Shown: piece after piece, positions 1-8,982 of the stretch
How the letters are laid out: each line of letters opens with the position of its first letter
Numbering within the stretch: the stretch's first letter is position 1
Assembly: GCA_017640785.1 (NCBI GenBank)
Contig: JAEPPZ010000006.1
Coordinates: forward strand, 1 to 64,000
Length of the DNA: 64,000 nt
Source: Balneola sp.
Lineage (GTDB): Bacteria; Bacteroidota; Rhodothermia; Balneolales; Balneolaceae
Direction of reading: 5' to 3'
Notes under the pieces: model-generated
Told to the model about the DNA's origin: nothing
Database searches by the model: none
The model's input: the letters and a program-made list of their open reading frames with translations, nothing else
Position numbers and translations under genes: made by a program

Positions 1-3000
1 AGGTTTGTAACCGGAAAATAAAACTCCATTTCCTTTAACAAAGAAGACTCATCAAGATCTTCAAGTCTCATATTATCGAATAGAGTGTGCTCTAAAATCT
101 CAAACACCCATTCGCTTAGCACTTCTTTCCAATCAAAATCAAATCTTAGCTGTGTTAGCTTTTCTGATACTACATTATCTACGCTAGAATGGTTGCCGAA
201 AGAAATATCTTCAAAAATGAAATGGAGTAAATTTCCTGTATCCGCTCCCTTAGGAAAGGTAAGTTTAGATCTACTCGATTCTTCAACTTCATCCGAAATG
301 GTTTCCTCAACCGTCATTTCAAATTCATCATAATCTTTATGGTTATCAGTTTCATGATTCGAAGAAATAGAAGAAAAACTCAAAACTCTTTTGAAATCAA
401 AGAGATCTCCTCTTTTATTCTCCTGTACCGCCAAACCATGTGAAAAGTCATTGTTAAGTTCTCTCTTTATCTCTTCCACATCGATAGAAGCAATTAATTT
501 ATCCTTTGAAGTCAAAAACTCAATATTCTCACTTTCATTTAACACAGAAAAACTCTCTTCCAAAAGCTGTTTTTTGTCTTTAGGCTTGAAAGATTTATCA
601 AAAATTATCTCAGGTTCACAAAGAGTGCCAAGTAATGATGAATTATAAATGCCTTTATAATTAGCAAAAGGAACTATACATGCATATTTAGCTCTTGTAA
701 AGGCAACATAATTTAATCGGATAGCATCTGCTAATGACTCCCTCCTGCTTTGTAAAACAATTTCTTCGTCCGGGTTTTTAGAAAGATCAATACAAAGCCG
801 ATTCTCTTTATCATGATATTCGGTAAGTTTTAATCCTTTTGAACCCGAGCTTTCGAAATCATCCCATAAAAAAGGAATTAACACAATGGGATACTCTAGT
901 CCTTTACTGGAATGAAGAGTTGAAATTGTAACAAGATCTGAATCACTTTCCAGCCTTATTAATTCATCATCAGTTACATTTGAATTCTTTTTTGACTTCT
1001 TACTCAAGTATCTGATCAATGTATAAATAGAAGCATTGGTCTTTTGCTCTTCTTTCGACAGAAGTTCCAGTATATGTTCTAAATTAGTTAACCGACGTTC
1101 AGGCTGTTCTTTTTTGGCCAAATTCTCTCTTATCTTAAAAAAAGAATCCAGAACTTTAAATCCTGAGATCAACCCTTTTTCAGTAAAACTGTCTTCTGCT
1201 TGTAAAAAAACACGGATGATCTCTATCCATCTTTTATCATTTTTCTCGAGATCAATTATATCTTTTGCATTGAAACCGATTAAAGAGGTAACAAGTGCCG
1301 CCCTGACTAATCCCGGGTTTGAATTATCGGCAACTGCTTTTAAAATGATCAGGAGGTCTTTGCTTTCCTTACTATTAAAAACTGATTCCCGGGCTTTTAC
1401 CGAACTTTTAATATTCTTTGCAATTAAAGCCGACTGAATAGCTTGCGCTTCTACTCCTTTCCTAACTAATACAGCAATATCCTTTGGTTGTACAAGACGA
1501 TCAGCAATTCTAAAATCTTTACTTAATAATTCTGAAATTTGCTCAGAAACGTATTCACAAATAACATCTGAACATTCTTCTTTTTTACCGTCAAATTCAC
1601 AATCAACTATAGAAAAAGGGACACAAGGGTTTCCATTTAATTTTAACTGAGGTGTTTTTTTATTCTCAGGATATTTAGCTGCCCGAAACTTCGGGTTTTG
1701 ACCTACAAAGGGAGTTTCTTTGTTCGCAAATATCTCATTTACTGATGAAATCATCTCTTTATTTGAACGATAATTATGATCCAAAGAGTATTTTCTTTCA
1801 TCAGGCACATCTTCCGTAGCTTGAAAGTATGTAAACAAATCGGCTCCCCTGAAACTATATATCGCCTGTTTAGGATCGCCAATCATGAACAAAGATGATG
1901 AAGATCCTTTAAAAATACTTTTGAAGATAGAGTACTGAATCGGATCAGTATCCTGAAACTCATCTACCAAAGCAACCGGGTAGAGAGCTGAAAGTTTATT
2001 TTGCAGATCTTTTCTCAGGTTTTCATCTACCTTTTGAAGAATGTCATCGAATGTAAGAACATTGTCTTTTTCCTTTTGTGCAGAGATCTTTTTCTGAACT
2101 TCCTGAATACATTCTATTTCAAAGTGTGATACGATCTTATCCATTTCTGCAGATCTACTTAAAAAGACATCTATCAGCTCACAAATCTCGGGGAATTCAG
2201 GGTTATAACCTTTAGTCGTTCCCCTATCCATCTTTGTAAGTCCAAATGATTCTAGTTTTTCAAAACCACTTAACGGAGTTTCTGATTGACTTATCCAATC
2301 TTCAAAATTTTGAAAATAGATCTTAAAAGATCCCGGTCTGTACCACCCACCATGCATTTTCCCTGAAAATATAATTTCTTCAAGTTCTGTTTTATCCTCT
2401 TGCCATCTTTCCTGAATTCTTAAATAAGCTTCCTTTATGTCATTAAAAATGAGTTCTCTTTCAGTTTTAGTGAGCAAAGCCGGCTTTAAACTGGCATATG
2501 GCTTATTAATTACTTGTTTTAAAAGTCCTGCTAAATTATCAGGATTTATCTTATCTGAAATAAAATGATCAATTAATTTTCTACCGAAACTAGATTCAGA
2601 ATGATCACGAATAAATTTTCTCCAAAACTCATCTACATTTTCTTGTATCAGATCAGAAGGATCGGTCAAAATTTCAAAATCAGATTGGACATTAAGTTCG
2701 GTACTGAATTCTTTCAATAACTTTTGACAAAATCCATGAATAGTAGAAATAACGGACTCATCGAAAGTAAAAAGTGCAGATTGTAATTGTTTTAATGATT
2801 GTTTTGGATCTCGTCTTAATAATTCCTGAAGAAAAGGATCGTTGTTCGGGTTGCCACTCTTAAATGCATCTATACATTCTGAAATTCTTGATCGGATGCG
2901 TTGTTTAAGCTCTGCCGTAGCATCTTCAGTAAATGTAAGTACAAGGATCTCAGAAGGTGTTAATTCCTGATCAATTAAAGCTCTGATATACAGAGAAGTG

Positions 3001-3086
3001 ATATTGTATGTTTTTCCGGTCCCTGCACTCGCCTCTACAAGATTAAGGCCTTTAAACTCAATATTAAAAACATCTAGAGACTTCAA
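1..3086 (-). CDS. recB: RecB-like helicase/nuclease subunit, C-terminus beyond window edge
   Basis: UvrD/Rep-type superfamily 1 helicase subunit of the RecBC(D) DNA end-resection and repair enzyme. I read it by translating the minus strand: no stop occurs before base 1, so the gene runs out of the window. Walker A is EASAGTGKT at residues 18-26 and the Walker B stretch reads LVDEFQDTD. A segment with GADTGNLLHFIFEDI near the window edge resembles the start of the RecB nuclease domain, with the metal-ligand His; the later nuclease motifs would lie outside. The start chosen is TTG at 3086, which overlaps the recC stop as TTGA and has TAGGA a few bases upstream; no ATG gives a better N-terminus. 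It is translationally coupled to recC. A recD may follow outside the window. AddA is the alternative, but the adjacent RecC argues for RecB. Confidence 0.9.
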   Translation of the reverse strand, partial: MKSLDVFNIEFKGLNLVEASAGTGKTYNITSLYIRALIDQELTPSEILVLTFTEDATAELKQRIRSRISECIDAFKSGNPNNDPFLQELLRRDPKQSLKQLQSALFTFDESVISTIHGFCQKLLKEFSTELNVQSDFEILTDPSDLIQENVDEFWRKFIRDHSESSFGRKLIDHFISDKINPDNLAGLLKQVINKPYASLKPALLTKTERELIFNDIKEAYLRIQERWQEDKTELEEIIFSGKMHGGWYRPGSFKIYFQNFEDWISQSETPLSGFEKLESFGLTKMDRGTTKGYNPEFPEICELIDVFLSRSAEMDKIVSHFEIECIQEVQKKISAQKEKDNVLTFDDILQKVDENLRKDLQNKLSALYPVALVDEFQDTDPIQYSIFKSIFKGSSSSLFMIGDPKQAIYSFRGADLFTYFQATEDVPDERKYSLDHNYRSNKEMISSVNEIFANKETPFVGQNPKFRAAKYPENKKTPQLKLNGNPCVPFSIVDCEFDGKKEECSDVICEYVSEQISELLSKDFRIADRLVQPKDIAVLVRKGVEAQAIQSALIAKNIKSSVKARESVFNSKESKDLLIILKAVADNSNPGLVRAALVTSLIGFNAKDIIDLEKNDKRWIEIIRVFLQAEDSFTEKGLISGFKVLDSFFKIRENLAKKEQPERRLTNLEHILELLSKEEQKTNASIYTLIRYLSKKSKKNSNVTDDELIRLESDSDLVTISTLHSSKGLEYPIVLIPFLWDDFESSGSKGLKLTEYHDKENRLCIDLSKNPDEEIVLQSRRESLADAIRLNYVAFTRAKYACIVPFANYKGIYNSSLLGTLCEPEIIFDKSFKPKDKKQLLEESFSVLNESENIEFLTSKDKLIASIDVEEIKRELNNDFSHGLAVQENKRGDLFDFKRVLSFSSISSNHETDNHKDYDEFEMTVEETISDEVEESSRSKLTFPKGADTGNLLHFIFEDISFGNHSSVDNVVSEKLTQLRFDFDWKEVLSEWVFEILEHTLFDNMRLEDLDESSLLKEMEFYFPVTN

Positions 3087-6000
3087 GACAGATATCCTAT
3101 TGCTTTTAAAATTGGGAGCCATAACTCTTTAGATGACTTTTGAAAAGACTCACTTTCTATGAAATCAATGTCAGAAAACATTAGACTATTATAGTAGCTA
3201 TCGCTTTCTGAAAATTCTCCCCAACCATCCCAGATTGCTTGTGCACTTTTGATCGCCTCTTTATCTGATCCGGTTTTGAAATGAGTTTTTGCAAACTCAA
3301 AGCTGCTTTCAACTGGGTAAACATGATTTACAGGATGTTCAAGGGCGTTATGATAGAATTTGATCAAACGCATTAACTCAGCGTCAGGACTTGTGGTAAC
3401 TGCGTTTATTTTTAAACTTTTGAGCTCCTCTTTTTCAAAATAAAACAACTCACTGGTAAAATCGGCTTCAAGGTTTAAGGAAATATGATTTAACCATAGT
3501 TTTAGTACGTTCTTCCCTTTTAATGAACCTAATCTGATCTCTACATGTGAATTTTCAAAAACATTACTGACTATTCCATTAAGAGTATAGGGCTTTAAAG
3601 TTGAACCACTATTTATCTCTATCCTGGTTTTTGTTTGTAAGTTATATTTTTCCCGAACCAGATTGAGCTTATTTATAAGCATCAGGTTAGTATTAAAATC
3701 AATTTCTCCAGGATAACCCTCAGGAACAAGTCCTTTACTTTTAGAAGCTGACCTGATCTGATCAAAGTCTACATTTTCAAATAGTGCATCCTGTAGAAAA
3801 TCCTTTAGAAAATACTTATCGAGCATTTGTGTTTCGAAGAGTTCACGATCGCTAGGATCATTAAAATCATCATAGTTAGAAATGCCAAGCTTTTCTCTGC
3901 ATAAAGTTTTTGGTGGATCTGAAAAAAATGAAATGAGTTCATTAAGAGAAATTTCAAATTTATTTGCGTCTTCCGAAAAAGTCAGATCTTGCTCGAATAA
4001 ATTGTCGTTCTCAGGATCGTTTTCATAAATAAACTTTGTAAGCATCTTTCTTCTATCAGAAAAGCTTATTAGTTCTGTATCATTTTCGTTGAAATATTCT
4101 TTTTCGAAACCGTGCAACCTGTGCTTTTGAATACTTAAAGATATCCCATTAGCCTTGCAGGTCTCTATTAATTCCTGAAGAAGTACAGATGGCATTGATT
4201 CAACAATTGACTGGCTATTCTGCCCCAAATAACTAATATGTAATTTCTCTTTTGCAGAATTGATCATATCAAAGAACAAATACCTTTGCTCATGTTTTTC
4301 AATTCTGTCGCCGGGAACCGGATGCCGATGTATTAAGTCGTAATCAGGTCGTAAAACAGGCGATGGAAGCACTTTATCATTAAGACCAAGTATTGCAACA
4401 AATTTATATGGAATATTACGGTTAGGTACATACTCGCTTATGTTTACACCATGTCCGAATGAGACGTTAGCAGAATTAGATTCCTTAAATTGTTTCTTTA
4501 GCCATATGGAAAACAACTCAAAATTTATAGTTCGGTTAATATCAACAGTATCTATTTTTGTTTGTATCTCTTGAAGCCTGCTTATCAAACTTTTAACCTG
4601 AAACACACCATCATATTCTTTTAATAAGAAATTCTCAGCGACCACAACCATTTTTTTTAACCAATCTGAAAATGTATTTGATCCTTGCAACGAAGAAATG
4701 TGGTCTTTAAGGCTTGATACAAACGATGATAATTTAGCAAGCAAGGCAAGAGATTCTGAATTCAAAAACTTTGAATAAACAGATTTTCCTTCTACAAGAT
4801 TGAACGGATCTGATTCTATTGCATAACCAAGGAATAGTCTGTCTAAACCGGTTATCCATGAGAAGACAGAATCATCTACTCCACGATGTACATGAAGATC
4901 AACTACCCATTCCCGTATTGTTTTTTGGTCATCCTCTGAGAACTTCCATTTATCTGATATAATTGGATTGTTAATGAGCTCCAGAACGGAGTTAACTTTA
5001 AAATCTGAATTCAAAACAGATAAAAGTTCTAAAAAAGTATTTTTTGGTAATTGAGAACGATCCTCAAATGCTTTTCCCAGAGGAATATTAGGTTCATTTA
5101 CAGCTTCTGATAAAACATCACTCAATACATTTTTATAGTCATCTAATTTAGGAACCAGAATCATACATTCTTCCGGTTTTAGGTCATGATCTTCATTAAA
5201 AGCTTTAAGTAACTTGTCTTTTAATAATTCCGCTTCTCTTCTGATATTAAAGCAGGAATGAATTTGCAAGGTGTTGTCTAATCGAACTGAATCTGTTGTA
5301 ATCCTATTCTGAAGAATCCTCTGAACGTATTTTAACATTGTAAATTCAAACTTCTCTTCCGGAATTGACACTTCCTGAACATCACCCCCTGCACTTTGCA
5401 GGCTGTCATCAACAACCAGTTTATTATCAAGATGTGTTTTTAAAAGCGATTTTGAGAAAGAATTGTCATCAGAAGTATTTATCAACTTTTCGTAAGCATA
5501 TCCAAAATCATGAACGTCAATTTTGTTAGCTAAAAAAGATATAATATCTGCAAAGGGTTTTGAGTAATGAGGAAGACTAAAAATCCATATTTTGTCCGGT
5601 AATTTATTAAATGGAAAAGAGCCAACACTGATCCATTCTTCCAGCGAATTAAATGCATCAACTCTAGTTACAACCTCCTCTTTTGTAGACCAGAAATCTG
5701 ATAATTTTCGCCACAACTTCGCTTGCCAAATTTCATGCTTTGTATGATAATTGAGCTTATTCTCCTCCCATTTCTGAATCAATTTAGGCCGAAACACCTG
5801 ATACAAATCAAAAACGTCCGAGATAGAGGTGCTGAGTTGAAGTAATAACTTTGGATCTAAAAATTCTTTACCTGTGATCTCCTTAACCAAATAATTATCA
5901 TTATTAAATATCTCAAATATAGATACTTGCATAGGTAATCGATCGGATGGCAGATCCTTTGGCAGTTCAGGTCTGTGTAACCTATACAGTTTCCATAAAA

Positions 6001-6202
6001 ACTCCGATGGCAATATGAATTCGTTATTAGCAGAAATTGATCGTTTGCTAGCTTCCTGCAACTTCATCCACTGTTGCATTTCATTGTTTTGAACAATAAT
6101 CCAGTTTTTGGAAAAAGGATCCAGTGGAGAATTCTTAGATAGTACATCCAAGAATTTATCAGACAGGTTTATAATAGAGTTAGAAGTATATTTGAAAAAC
6201 AT
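3083..6202 (-). CDS. recC: Exodeoxyribonuclease V subunit RecC
   Basis: RecC is the Chi-recognition scaffold of RecBCD, with an inactivated helicase fold. The protein is 1039 residues, slightly shorter than the roughly 1120 of E. coli RecC. The N-terminus (IVQNNEMQQWMKLQEA, then EFILPSEFLWKLYRL) matches the conserved RecC opening, where the family has a VQS-GM-QWL segment and a P-x-FIW segment. The middle contains EECMILVPKLDDY and ILGLNDKVLPSPVLRPDYDL, also typical. It lacks a Walker A motif, as expected. It is the first gene of the recC-recB pair, lies 51 bases downstream of the RHH gene on the same strand, and overlaps the recB start. No reason to doubt the ATG at 6202. Confidence 0.92.
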   Translation of the reverse strand: MFFKYTSNSIINLSDKFLDVLSKNSPLDPFSKNWIIVQNNEMQQWMKLQEASKRSISANNEFILPSEFLWKLYRLHRPELPKDLPSDRLPMQVSIFEIFNNDNYLVKEITGKEFLDPKLLLQLSTSISDVFDLYQVFRPKLIQKWEENKLNYHTKHEIWQAKLWRKLSDFWSTKEEVVTRVDAFNSLEEWISVGSFPFNKLPDKIWIFSLPHYSKPFADIISFLANKIDVHDFGYAYEKLINTSDDNSFSKSLLKTHLDNKLVVDDSLQSAGGDVQEVSIPEEKFEFTMLKYVQRILQNRITTDSVRLDNTLQIHSCFNIRREAELLKDKLLKAFNEDHDLKPEECMILVPKLDDYKNVLSDVLSEAVNEPNIPLGKAFEDRSQLPKNTFLELLSVLNSDFKVNSVLELINNPIISDKWKFSEDDQKTIREWVVDLHVHRGVDDSVFSWITGLDRLFLGYAIESDPFNLVEGKSVYSKFLNSESLALLAKLSSFVSSLKDHISSLQGSNTFSDWLKKMVVVAENFLLKEYDGVFQVKSLISRLQEIQTKIDTVDINRTINFELFSIWLKKQFKESNSANVSFGHGVNISEYVPNRNIPYKFVAILGLNDKVLPSPVLRPDYDLIHRHPVPGDRIEKHEQRYLFFDMINSAKEKLHISYLGQNSQSIVESMPSVLLQELIETCKANGISLSIQKHRLHGFEKEYFNENDTELISFSDRRKMLTKFIYENDPENDNLFEQDLTFSEDANKFEISLNELISFFSDPPKTLCREKLGISNYDDFNDPSDRELFETQMLDKYFLKDFLQDALFENVDFDQIRSASKSKGLVPEGYPGEIDFNTNLMLINKLNLVREKYNLQTKTRIEINSGSTLKPYTLNGIVSNVFENSHVEIRLGSLKGKNVLKLWLNHISLNLEADFTSELFYFEKEELKSLKINAVTTSPDAELMRLIKFYHNALEHPVNHVYPVESSFEFAKTHFKTGSDKEAIKSAQAIWDGWGEFSESDSYYNSLMFSDIDFIESESFQKSSKELWLPILKAIGYLS

Positions 6203-6253
6203 ATGCCATTTTATCTGGCAAAAGTATACAAAATTGGAAGGGTCAAATCAGAA

Positions 6254-6526
6254 CTATTCTTTCTGATTTTCTTTATCTAGCATTACTTTTAAGAAATCAT
6301 TTACAACAGAACTATATGATTCTCCTTTCTGATCAGCAATAGCTTTAATTCTGTTAATAGTCTCTTCTTGCAAATAATAGCTTGTCACTTTTTTTTGGTT
6401 TGACTTTTCGACTTCACTAGTCCCATTATCAGAAGTGTCCTGAGTATTTTTAATAAAATCGAATGAGGCATGACTCTTTAAGCTGTAAGCTAAAGGATTA
6501 TGTCCCAAACTCGTTTTTTTAGACAT
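6254..6526 (-). CDS. Ribbon-helix-helix-type small protein, likely ParA partner
   Basis: A 90-residue basic protein. The first 45 residues are polar and probably disordered. The C-terminal half reads KKVTSYYLQEETINRIKAIA followed by a second helix (SYSSVVNDFLKVML), the strand-helix-helix pattern of the CopG/Arc ribbon-helix-helix fold. It begins 3 bases after the parA stop, so the two are surely co-transcribed. Many small partition cassettes have ParA followed by an RHH centromere-binding adaptor (ParG, omega type) instead of ParB, and I infer that role here. Plain transcriptional repression of the pair is the alternative. The fold is supported by pattern only. Confidence 0.65.
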   Translation of the reverse strand: MSKKTSLGHNPLAYSLKSHASFDFIKNTQDTSDNGTSEVEKSNQKKVTSYYLQEETINRIKAIADQKGESYSSVVNDFLKVMLDKENQKE

Positions 6527-6529
6527 TTT

Positions 6530-7285
6530 CTAATGGCCGTTCTTTATTTCCTTAGCTAGTGCAAAGTAATCTTTTGCTCCATTACTCTTCCCATCATATT
6601 CAAAAATTGTTTTGTGATGACTTGGAGCTTCTGCCAGCGCAACATTATCTCTTATAATTGTACTAAACACCTTATCTCCAAAATAGTCTTGTATATGCCC
6701 TACTACCTCTTTGTTAAGGTTTTTACGACTGTCATAGAGTGTACAAATAATGCCTCCTACTGCTAACCTATTGTTCAACCTTTGTTGTACTATTTTTATT
6801 AAGTCCAACAATTTAGATAATCCATGAAGTGCTAAATACTCTGATTGAAGCACTATAAATATATCTTCAACAGCAGTAAAAGCATTTAAAGTCAAAAGAC
6901 CAAGATTAGGGGGGCAATCAATAAGTACAAAATCATACTCATCATCTTTAATTTGATCAAGGACATTCTTAAGCAAACCTTCTCTGGCTGGTTCGTTTGC
7001 CAATTCAAGTTCTGCTCCTGATAATTCTAAAGATGAAGGGATAAAATCAAAACCATTATGTTTTACAATAGCTTCATGAGCCTTAGCCATGCCTTTTAAG
7101 GTATGGTAGATAGTCTTTTCCATACGATTGGAGTGCATTTTTAATGAGTAAGTTAGATTGGCTTGAGGATCAAGGTCAATTAATAATACTTTTTTTCCCA
7201 ACTTAGCTAACCCGGCACCAATATTAATGGTTGAAGTGGTTTTCCCAACACCACCCTTTTGGTTTGTCAATGCAATAGTTTTCAT
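6530..7285 (-). CDS. ParA/Soj-type ATPase
   Basis: 251-residue P-loop ATPase of the ParA/MinD group. The N-terminus carries the deviant Walker A KGGVGKT (residues 10-16) directly after MKTIALTNQ, then LLIDLDPQANLTYSL (the Walker A' aspartate region) and the Walker B stretch VLIDCPPNLGLLTLNA. Length and lack of an N-terminal helix-turn-helix domain match Soj and small plasmid ParA (type Ib) proteins. ATP-driven binding to nonspecific DNA positions cargo or replicons in the cell. No parB-like gene is adjacent; the partner is the 90-residue RHH gene behind it. It could be an orphan chromosomal locus, a plasmid remnant, or a system positioning another cargo. Confidence 0.88.
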   Translation of the reverse strand: MKTIALTNQKGGVGKTTSTINIGAGLAKLGKKVLLIDLDPQANLTYSLKMHSNRMEKTIYHTLKGMAKAHEAIVKHNGFDFIPSSLELSGAELELANEPAREGLLKNVLDQIKDDEYDFVLIDCPPNLGLLTLNAFTAVEDIFIVLQSEYLALHGLSKLLDLIKIVQQRLNNRLAVGGIICTLYDSRKNLNKEVVGHIQDYFGDKVFSTIIRDNVALAEAPSHHKTIFEYDGKSNGAKDYFALAKEIKNGH

Positions 7286-7412
7286 TCTGTATAGAAAATT
7301 TTGTCCTAGTTCTGAGTATTTCTTCTATACTTATAGAGATTGAGGAATCCCCATTGTTACATTTCAGTTCTAAACTTTAAATTAAAAAATGCTTAAGTAT
7401 TAGAATCTACAT

Positions 7413-7437
7413 ATTGAACAAACCTAATTGGTTCAAT
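7413..7437 (-). promoter_or_regulatory. Candidate parA promoter with overlapping inverted repeat
   Basis: ATTGAAC (7413-7419) and GTTCAAT (7431-7437) form a perfect 7-base inverted repeat with 11 bases between the arms. On the minus strand the interval contains TAGGTTTG (7419-7426), which fits the TAnnTTTG -7 box of Bacteroidota promoters. A repressor bound at the repeat would cover the -7 box of the parA-RHH operon; the downstream RHH protein is the obvious candidate for autoregulation (inference). The -33 element is not clear. The same segment lies upstream of the divergent thioesterase gene and might control it too. Confidence 0.35.
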
Positions 7438-7473
7438 GTTGATAAACATCGTACATTAATTAAAAAAAGTTAG

Positions 7474-7845
7474 ATGAGATTTTTTAGTAGAAAACTTATT
7501 AAACCACAAGATCTTAACGCTCACGGAACGTTGTTTGGAGGAACTGTACTGAGTTGGATTGATGAAGAAGCAGCTATTTTTGTTTTGTGTCAACTGGGCA
7601 AAGGCAATATAGTTACTAAATATATGTCTGAGATCAATTTTGTGAATTCAGCACCATTAGGTGAAGTTATTGAAATCGGAATGGAAACAGTTAAGTTTGG
7701 AACAACTTCCATAACCGTGAAATGTGAAGTTCGAACAAAGTTTGAAAAGAAAACGATTATCACAATAGATGAGATAATTTTTGTTCATTTGGATGAGTTT
7801 GGCAAACCCTCCCCTCATTTTATAAAACAAGCAGTAAACGAATAA
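7474..7845 (+). CDS. Acyl-CoA thioesterase (hotdog fold)
   Basis: 123 residues, one hotdog domain of the acyl-CoA hydrolase (YciA/BACH) group. The motif NAHGTLFGGTVLSWIDEEAAI (from about residue 15) corresponds to the family N-x-x-G-x-x-FGG-x-x-x-x-x-D signature, with the acidic residue in WIDEEA as the expected catalytic base. These enzymes hydrolyse acyl-CoA to free fatty acid and CoA in the cytosol. It is divergent from parA and separated by 2 bases from the HPt-like gene, so these two are probably one transcript. Substrate chain length cannot be read from sequence. Confidence 0.85.
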   Translation: MRFFSRKLIKPQDLNAHGTLFGGTVLSWIDEEAAIFVLCQLGKGNIVTKYMSEINFVNSAPLGEVIEIGMETVKFGTTSITVKCEVRTKFEKKTIITIDEIIFVHLDEFGKPSPHFIKQAVNE

Positions 7846-7847
7846 AT

Positions 7848-8195
7848 ATGGCAAAACTAATAGACTTTACTGCTTTAAATGAGATGTTATATGGCGATGA
7901 ACGCTATATAAAGGAGTTCGCGGAAGCGGCCGTTATTTCCTTTTCGGAGTTCAAAACGAACTACTCAAAATATCTCGCGTTAAGAAATGAAGAAGCCTTT
8001 CGTAAAGCCGGTCATAAGATAAAGCCTGTAGCTCAGATGCTGGGACTGAATGAAATTATTGTGGAATATGAGTATGCAAAAACATTGCTCTGGGAAGAAA
8101 AAGATGATTCCGATATCCGTATCTCCATTACTAAAATGGACAAGATTTGTAGCACCGTACTTAACGAGCTTGAAAACTTGTCTGATGATAAATAA
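7848..8195 (+). CDS. HPt-like phosphotransfer protein
   Basis: 115 residues, predicted all-helical. The segment EEAFRKAGHKIKPVAQMLGL (residues 48-67) fits the HPt signature, in which a helix carries the phospho-accepting His followed three residues later by Lys, then a small or hydrophobic turn and Leu-Gly; here His56 and Lys59. Length also suits a free-standing HPt module. HPt proteins shuttle phosphate between receiver domains in multi-step phosphorelays. It sits 2 bases after the thioesterase gene and 61 bases before the response regulator, so coupling to that system is plausible. The kinase next door is not a hybrid kinase, so a donor receiver domain is missing locally. The fold call rests on one motif. 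Confidence 0.6.
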   Translation: MAKLIDFTALNEMLYGDERYIKEFAEAAVISFSEFKTNYSKYLALRNEEAFRKAGHKIKPVAQMLGLNEIIVEYEYAKTLLWEEKDDSDIRISITKMDKICSTVLNELENLSDDK

Positions 8196-8210
8196 TGTTA
8201 TTTCTGTGTG

Positions 8211-8258
8211 ATACTTTTATTTTGATGAAGACTTAGTTTCTCATTAAAATAAAAGTAT
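8211..8258 (+). promoter_or_regulatory. 13-base inverted repeat reaching into the response-regulator start codon
   Basis: ATACTTTTATTTT (8211-8223) and AAAATAAAAGTAT (8246-8258) are exact reverse complements, 22 bases apart. The right arm ends within the ATG of the response-regulator gene (8257-8259). In RNA the hairpin would hide the start codon and the region where a ribosome binding site would lie; in DNA it could be an operator for the regulator itself. No T-run follows, so a terminator for the preceding gene is less likely, though the arm is A/T-only apart from one G/C pair. Confidence 0.5.
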
Positions 8259-8982
8259 GAGTTCAACAGCTTATCCAATTCTTATTGTTGAAGATGATTC
8301 TGACCTTTCAGAATTAATTAAAATTCAACTTACCGATAATGATTACGAAATAGAACAAGCTTTCAACGGAAGAATAGCTCTGAATAAAGCTCTAGGAAAC
8401 AGGTACTCTCTGATCATACTGGATGTAATGTTACCTGAAGTCGATGGATTTGAAATTTGTAAATCAGTCAGAAAAGAAGATCGACAGATCCCAATTTTGA
8501 TGCTTACGGCAAAAGCTGAGGAGGCAGATAAAATAATGGGATTGGACTATGGAGCTGATGATTATTTGACCAAACCTTTCTCCATAAAGGAACTTATTGC
8601 AAGAGTAAAAGCTCTTTTAAGAAGGGCATCTGCTTCTGAAACAGAAGATAGTTCAAAACTCGATCAAATGGATTTTGGTGACTTGGTTATTTATCCAAAA
8701 AAAAGATCTGTTCAGTTGCAGGATGAACTCATAGAGTTGACTACCAAAGAGTTTGAGCTTCTACTGCTTTTTGCAAACAATCCCGGCAGGGCGTACAGCA
8801 GACAAGAATTACTTGATGTGGTTTGGGGATATCAATACAGTGGATACAGTCACACCGTAAATTCACATATCAACAGATTGAGGAGTAAGATTGAGAAAAA
8901 CCCTTCAGAACCTAAGTATATTACAACCGTTTGGGGAATGGGTTATAAATTTGCTGAACTGGATGAATTAGGTATACAATGA
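8257..8982 (+). CDS. OmpR/PhoB-family response regulator
   Basis: 241 residues: receiver domain (about 6-120) and C-terminal winged-helix DNA-binding domain (about 140-237). Receiver landmarks are visible: acidic pair E12/D13/D14, phospho-acceptor Asp56 in LIILDVMLPEVDG, Thr84 in LMLTAKAEE and Lys106 in LTKPFS. The output domain has LTTKEFELLLLFANNPGRAYSRQELLDVVWG and the C-terminal TTVWGMGYKF hairpin of the Trans_reg_C family. Its gene overlaps the histidine kinase gene by 4 bases (ATGA), so they form a cognate pair. It likely activates or represses its targets by binding direct repeats. Target genes are unknown; galE downstream is one possibility. Confidence 0.95.
   Translation: MSSTAYPILIVEDDSDLSELIKIQLTDNDYEIEQAFNGRIALNKALGNRYSLIILDVMLPEVDGFEICKSVRKEDRQIPILMLTAKAEEADKIMGLDYGADDYLTKPFSIKELIARVKALLRRASASETEDSSKLDQMDFGDLVIYPKKRSVQLQDELIELTTKEFELLLLFANNPGRAYSRQELLDVVWGYQYSGYSHTVNSHINRLRSKIEKNPSEPKYITTVWGMGYKFAELDELGIQ

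Noticed and set aside
85-1437. Plus-strand open frames of 82-133 codons
   Set aside because: They are antisense to recB, which shows helicase motifs and continuous coding on the minus strand.
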